A stretch of 64,000 nucleotides of DNA from Aldrovandia affinis (Eukaryota > Chordata > Actinopteri > Notacanthiformes > Halosauridae), in contig JAINUG010000037.1 of assembly GCA_029706075.1 (NCBI GenBank), positions 6,445,166-6,509,165 on the forward strand. The letters run 5' to 3'. Below, piece by piece: positions 58,486-64,000 of this stretch. Made by a program: the position numbers and the translations under genes. Each line of letters opens with the position of its first letter. Within the stretch, counting starts at the first letter, position 1. Below the pieces are notes generated by a model. It was not told the DNA's origin. It made no database searches and saw only the letters and a list, made by a program, of their open reading frames with translations.

Positions 58486-59235
58486 TCTCGTGCACTCAGA
58501 GCTATGCACTCTAACGCTGTCAAACGTGTTGTGGAAATGCAGAATCCGGATTCTGCCATGATCGCTTTATTGTTGCGGGCTAACGCATCGCGTTTTAAGC
58601 GCGAGGGGAAATGTGTCACGGTTATATGCGCACAGATGTGGTCCGACTACATGGCAGAATCAAATCTGAAGGGAAAATAAAATCCTTGCTGAATGACTTT
58701 GCGATGAATCAGGAGCCACGGTAGATATTGAAACCTGTGTCTGCTCTGGCCAACATACTGATATCGGCTGCATCTGGCCACACAGCTTTCCCATTGTGTT
58801 TGCAAGTGAGGTGCTCGTGTGTCTCGTTTTCCTTCAACGCCCGTGTTCTCTTAGGCTTTTATGCGAGCGCGCACAAGTTCACGTTCTGTTTAATCTGGGT
58901 CAAGAGGGGGGAATGAGTCTGCTCGCTATGCTGGGGCCAGGGGAGGGCTCTATATCGAAGATCACCAAAAAAAAATTGCACAGCAATTTGGGGACATAAT
59001 TGCAGAAATTGTCTATGTACGTGGGAAGAGGGCCCGGGGGGAGTGCAGAGGCGTCCAGATAAAGAGAGAGTAAACCTCGGAGGAGAGGAAGGTGACACGT
59101 AGGGGTCACGACGAGGCAAATTAACTGATCAATGTTCGAGGGCTGCGAGCGGGCACTGTAGGAGACGGAGGGAGCCCCCCCCCCCCTCCCAAGGCTCTCG
59201 TACACCGTCTGCTCTAATGAGCTGAAGGCAACTGC
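58486..59235. other. CpG-containing non-coding stretch
   Basis: CpG patches at 58590-58640 and 58830-58880, C-rich run near 59176-59186. The 130- and 86-codon minus frames are chance frames in GC-rich DNA. Confidence 0.35.
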
Positions 59236-59289
59236 ACTGGGGAACCCAGGGGTTAACGGTCCGCCCCCAATACCAGGCCCATGCCGTCT

Positions 59290-59410
59290 CATTCCGGAGA
59301 ATCCTACCAGCTAGCCCTGCTACAACTGGAAGGTTGTGGGATCGAAACCCTGGTTGAAGGCACTGTTCTTTTTCCTCCAGCTTGTTTTTTCTTAACTGCA
59401 CCAGAACACA
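59290..59410 (+). mobile_element. Possible tRNA-like SINE fragment
   Basis: cctgctacaactggaaggtt followed by gtgggatcgaaaccctgg recalls the anticodon arm and box B region of fish SINEs. No box A, tail or duplication can be placed. Weak. Confidence 0.3.
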
Positions 59411-60219
59411 GTTTTACTCCAGAAGCTTTACCATGCAATGGTAAAATGAAACCTTGCAAATTGTTGGTTTTATTTGGTATATTATAAGTCTTACATTTCA
59501 GATTTAGGAAAATGGTTTGTACATGTTATTGTATCATTGTATCAGTATGCATCAAATCCTGCCTTTTCTATGATGTTCATGATGTGCTGCAGTGTGGCTG
59601 TATGCCAATGTTTTGATGGGAAAGGACTTGTGCCAACAATATGTATATACAGTAATTGTAGATTCATATACAAAACATATATAAAATAACATCTTAATTG
59701 TACGCTGTTACACTATGCTGTTACAATAGTTAGAAAACACATATTACATTGTTACAATCTCTAAAATACCAAGGTGCAACACCATAATATTGCACATTAC
59801 TTTAAAATGTTCAGACAACCCTTAATAATAGGACTGATTTCAAATAAATTCTCTAAGTAATTCTAATAAGTGCATTTATTTACAATAAAAACACTTCAAG
59901 TGCTTGCCCACAAAGTCAGTGTGTGGGACCTTGTAAATGACATCACAGGCAGGTGGGAGGCCTGTGGCTTCTTTAAATGGACGTGCAGCCTCACTTGTTG
60001 CATCTGTGACCTGACAGTGTTTAAGGTCAGACTACAATTCCCTGCTTTTTTTCACAAGCCTTGCAGAGACCACTCACTCATCAGCATACTTAATAAAGAA
60101 GTTGAAGAGTACATTCTGTCATCCATATCAAAGACAAAACTATGCAAACAATGTGGACCCGGTGAGGAAGATGCATCCATTTCTGCCATATTGAATAGCA
60201 CTTTCTGGGCGCTGCTGAT
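59411..60219. other. Non-coding sequence, no feature seen
   Basis: AT-rich. The 129-codon plus frame 59870-60259 has cysteines but no recognisable domain. Confidence 0.4.
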
Positions 60220-60640
60220 ACCAGACCGTGAGGCTCATCCTGTTAAGGCACTGTTCTAGTGTGTGGATGAGCCCCATGGTCTGGTATGAAATGCAGACCA
60301 TGCCAGTGCTGACAGTGGCCAGCAGCCCCATGGGGTGATGCATAATTGGCAGTAGCATCGCCCAGGGAGGGAGGGATACAGTCGGCTGGGTTGTTGGTGA
60401 CTCGTCGCACACCAGCAACCCCTGCTGGTAAATCGGGCACCCAAGGTGTGCTGGTATAAAGCTGCGCATGAAATGTCCTCCTCCGACTCATGCCTGTGCA
60501 AGCTTGACTTGCGAACTGCAGTGTGAAAAGAAGGTTGACACCAAGTGTTTCGGAGTTGAGCTTGTGCTTGTCTACTCTCTCCCGAATAGACAGCATGGGT
60601 TGCAGTGAACGTGGCTTAAGTGTACAATTAGGCATTCAAA
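60220..60640. repeat. Dispersed repeat family X, longer copy B
   Basis: Contains the exact 18-mer gaccatgccagtgctgac (60296-60313) and the ggtgatgcat word shared with 6917-7060. It is much longer, reaching at least to the agcttgtgcttgtctactctc region near 60560. Several minus-strand frames (up to 130 codons) cover it but show no domain. Orientation and class unknown. Confidence 0.55.
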
Positions 60641-62080
60641 ATAGGGAGAAGAAAAGGGAAAAAGCATTTCCTGTACATTTAATGTAGTCACAGCTTCCTC
60701 AAAGAGATGGCGTACTATGTATAAAGTAGAGGGCATAGGACTAGGTTGTGTTTTCATCAGGTTCAGAGTTCACCTCCTGCTGTGGTGATGGGTGCAAACA
60801 TGGTAAAGATTGATTGCCCCCCCTTCGTCCTCATCCTCTTCCTCACCTGCATCCAACCACATGAATCTTTGAAGTGATACTCAGCAAAAACACACCAAAA
60901 AAATATACTGACAATGTTTCAGTTCTTTAGAGATCAAGGCCACTGCAATGACAACGTTCACTTGTTTAAATTTGTTCCCACATTTTTTACAATCTTTTGT
61001 TTAATTTCATTTTTGTCAAATTCAAATTCTGCCATGTTTTGGCTAGAATAAAATGCATCATAAATTAGGACACTTCTTTGATCGATACATCGGAAATTTT
61101 AAATTTCCACCATAGAAATTGTACATTTTAAGTAGGAATTTCAACAACATGTTTTAAGGAATTTAACATGTCTAACTTTAAGCTACATCAGGTCATAGAT
61201 TAACTGATTAAGTCCATATACCCAATAGGAAAAGCCTGCCCATTACATAATTTTGTCACAAATCTTGATTACAGACTTTAAGTGTGGTATAAGCCAAGTA
61301 TGAGCTAAGCCTGATTAATATCCTATTGCAAAAAAAATATTAGAAGATGATTTACAGAAGATGACATTTATTAAATCATGTACAATTCGAATGAATATCA
61401 GTCATATTGAAAAAATGAAATAAATGACAGTAATAATTTAATAATGACAGATAATTTTAGCCTCGCTGCTGACAAGTGAATAACAAGCAATTTGCCCCCA
61501 CATCACAGAGTTATATAATGAGGTGAACTCGAAAAGTTCTGTTATATAAATGTTTAGAAAAATGCATAACTCACATTCTAAATGGTCAAAACAGTAAAAG
61601 TTGGCAATTAAATAAATGAATCGTGTTGGTTTTAGTAAAAAACCATCACCATTCCATGGGGTGGAGAAGGCGGTTTCAAAGACAATTATTTCATAAGGAA
61701 TGCGCGAGTGGTCTTTTATTGCGTCCTGTCGTAGGCAGGTACCAGGTGCAGCACCTGACCACGGTCGGCCTTACCTGTGTGCCATTTCCTTCACTAAGCC
61801 ATGACTGATGTCAACTGTCTTTTCAGATTCAGATGACACATCTTAATCATGTTAACTCTAAAATGATATTGCTTGAAGATAACAATAACTTTCATTCATT
61901 CCATCAAAACCAGCATGATTAACAACACATTTATTTATACTTTTTTGTGTGTGTGGGAAGCAAGAGCAGCTGGATGGAAATCATCTCTGTCTGCACTTCA
62001 AAAAAGCAGAAGAACAGCATATTCCATACATATTCATGACATTCCCATATTTGTCTGCTGAGAGGGCCTAGCATTGGTCA
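60641..62080. other. AT-rich non-coding sequence
   Basis: No gene or repeat supported. A short ggaaattttaaatttcc palindrome lies near 61093. Confidence 0.4.
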
Positions 62081-62250
62081 CTTTGGCGAGGAGGCCGCGG
62101 AAGAGCCTCATCCCGCCAGCCCTGCCTCCCCGAACTCTGCGGTTCCCTCTGTCGCCGGGCGCAGGGGTGTTCCATCCGGGACGGCCCTCCCACTTGTCCC
62201 AGCTGAAAGCTACTGTGTCGCCATAGCGAGGCTGTGGATGTAGGCACCAG
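62080..62250. promoter_or_regulatory. CpG-rich block, candidate regulatory element
   Basis: GC-rich with frequent CpGs (gaggccgcggaag, ctgtcgccgggcgcagg, catccgggacgg). The 73-codon minus frame over it (62034-62255) has no known domain; a small non-coding or coding exon cannot be excluded. Confidence 0.3.
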
Positions 62251-62299
62251 GACATGCCTGTACGCTGCTCACCAGGGGAAAGGGGGGCAGGGTGGGAAG

Positions 62300-62510
62300 A
62301 AAGAAATGGAGGAAAAAAAACGGATTCTGTTGTGTCTGCTGTTCCTTCGCCGGCTGAGCTTTATTGCCTTCAAACACTTGAGAACGATAATGTTTTCTCG
62401 CTTCTCTTAAGTATCGCCAAACGAATTACGATGAGGATATCTCTGTATAATTTTGTAATATAGCCGAAGAAGTGCATATTTTTCTGGGAGAGGGGTGGGG
62501 GGGGGGGGGA
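62300..62510. other. Non-coding sequence with a G run
   Basis: G-rich run at about 62486-62510. No gene. Confidence 0.4.
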
Positions 62511-62790
62511 GCAGCTCCGCACACGTCTTCATTAAAGTGTCATCCTCTATTATTTTGTTCCTATCTCAATTAGCAGTTGCTTTAATAAAGGTTTTTTTCC
62601 GCCAGTGTCTGCCTGGTGGTGGGAAGATGCACATCTGTGCCGTTATTACGGGAGCGGCTGCTACTCTTCCCACTGAGAGCAATTAGGGGGAGCCACCGGT
62701 GACTGGGACACAAACAGCGTCTGCAGGCCTGGATGCCACATAATCACCGCTGAATCACGGCTAAAACGCTTTACGGCCATCCCAGGTTAC
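62511..62790. promoter_or_regulatory. Candidate conserved non-coding element
   Basis: Non-repetitive balanced stretch with tctcaattagcag, gagcaattagggg and ataatcaccgctgaatcacgg words. Texture-based. Confidence 0.27.
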
Positions 62791-63630
62791 AGAGCCGCGT
62801 TCGCTCTCGAAAACGAGACGCTGTGTGTCAGGGAGAGAAGGAGATGGAGAGACCGAGTGTGGAAAAGCCGTGTAGGCATAATAGGATGAGATTGTGCGCA
62901 TGTACTTTAGATCTGGTCTCATGGTATTATCATACACCAGACATGCCTTCCCTTGACCATTAGCATGTGCTCAGAGATGCCATTTTACATTTAGGCCACG
63001 GTTGCCAGGGCCGAATGCTGTAATTGACCGCATGCGTTTGCCCTATCCAGCAGCGACGTTACGTGACAGCCCCTCCACGTTTTGCCTATGCCTGGCTAGT
63101 CACTGGTTGATCGTTCAAATAAAACCCTAATGGGAGAATATTATACAAGGTATCTAAATTAACTATTTGAGCGAGTGATCCATAAATATGATCTAATATG
63201 CACATACGATCTTCGCCAAAAAAGTTAGTCTTTATTTCTCTTTATGTTTACGTTATGTTTTATGTTTTTAGAATAAATCAGGTAAGAACATATTTAATAT
63301 GTTTCACTTTGTTTATCCTTAGGTTGCATTTAAGGAAATAATCATATTTAAAAAAAAAGACATAGTCTATAGATGATCCTCAAATACTAAAACACACACA
63401 CACAGAAACTAAAATAATTATAGTCTAGACTGAATCCACAGATATCCTATTTGAACAAGCCAATGAAAAAACTAAATGTCTCTGCTTCTCAGCCTTCTAC
63501 ACATAAAAATATACCCTGTGTATGGCATGAGCCCGAAATATTCTCTAGAACTACAGGTGGAAATACAGGTAATGCATCTCTCATACTTAATCACATTGTG
63601 TGTTCCAAGACCATGCTCTGTGGCCAAACA
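62791..63630. other. Non-coding sequence
   Basis: Balanced to about 63100, then AT-rich. A short CA run lies at 63392-63405. No gene. Confidence 0.4.
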
Positions 63631-63635
63631 AGAAA

Positions 63636-63875
63636 GGGCAGATATTGTATTTGTACCCTCTTGGTGAAAAATAACGGGTAGAGATTGCACTTGTATCCTC
63701 TGGGTAAAAATAAGGGATGGAGATTGTATTTGTACCCTTTTGGTGAAAAAAGAAGTGACGGAGATTGTATTTGTACCCTTTTGGTGAAAATAATGAGTTG
63801 AGATTGTGTTTGCACCCTATGGGCTGTAAAAGAGCTGGGGGAGATTTGTACTATCCAGGTGAAAGGGATGCAGGG
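63636..63875 (+). repeat. 40-bp minisatellite, six units
   Basis: The word gagattgtatttgtaccct or a variant starts at 63641, 63681, 63720, 63761, 63800 and 63841, a period of 39-41 bp. Each unit continues with a cttttggtgaaaaa-like block. Units 3 and 4 are nearly identical and outer units are more diverged, the usual pattern of unequal exchange. The minus-strand 74-codon frame repeats a Lys-Gly-Tyr-Lys-like phrase only because of the array. Confidence 0.9.
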
Positions 63876-64000
63876 GGCAGTCGTATTGCATCTGCAGAAA
63901 AGGAACCAGGTACTCAGAGGGACGAGGAGAGAAGGCGAGCAAAAGTGTCGACCAAGCAGAAAGGACGATGAGACAAATGTCTCCTCTTTGTGAGAGGCAG

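Noticed and set aside
62034-62255. 73-codon minus-strand frame in a CpG block, possible exon
   Set aside because: No family recognised and no convincing splice pair. It remains possible but is not supported from sequence alone.

Overview
The window reads as nuclear DNA from a ray-finned (teleost) fish. The evidence is the repeat content: degenerate Tc1/mariner elements, tRNA-derived SINEs of fish type, small hAT-like MITEs, and many (CA)n/(GT)n microsatellites. I could not fix the species. The repeats look like those seen in eels, salmonids and similar fish, but that is an impression from memory.

No protein-coding gene is supported. The longest open frames are 158 and 144 codons, and none shows a recognisable domain, a codon pattern or a convincing exon structure. 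The only protein similarity I can defend is broken Tc1-type transposase, on the minus strand of two deleted elements (about 41.7-42.1 kb and 52.0-52.5 kb). No rRNA, functional tRNA, CRISPR array or bacterial-type operon is present. The best reading is a stretch of gene desert or long intron, possibly beside a gene whose promoter lies at the left edge.

Layout. At 0-0.7 kb a possible promoter carries a YY1-like site and a CACGTG E-box. From 1.5 to 7.2 kb lie several transposon relics, including a full-length SINE with a perfect 12-bp target duplication, a hAT-like MITE and a strong CTCF-like motif. From 7 to 27 kb the sequence is AT-rich and unique, with microsatellites, one inverted-repeat MITE and islands of CpG-rich, balanced sequence that could be conserved regulatory elements. 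From 26 to 34 kb there is a very CpG-dense block, a second copy of each of two MITE families, an 85-bp tandem duplication and a long degenerate GT minisatellite. From 35 to 53 kb come the Tc1 relics, long CA tracts, a repeated GCTAGC-rich block, and a 146-bp MITE with a perfect 8-bp target duplication inside an older inverted repeat. From 54 to 64 kb are purine/pyrimidine tracts, more CpG-rich blocks, a dispersed repeat shared with 7 kb, and a 40-bp minisatellite near the right edge.

There is no gene network to describe. What can be reconstructed is a history of small non-autonomous transposons and tandem-repeat growth around candidate regulatory islands. I found no convincing undescribed biological system. 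The most distinctive items are the nested MITE, the paired MITE families and the edge minisatellite.
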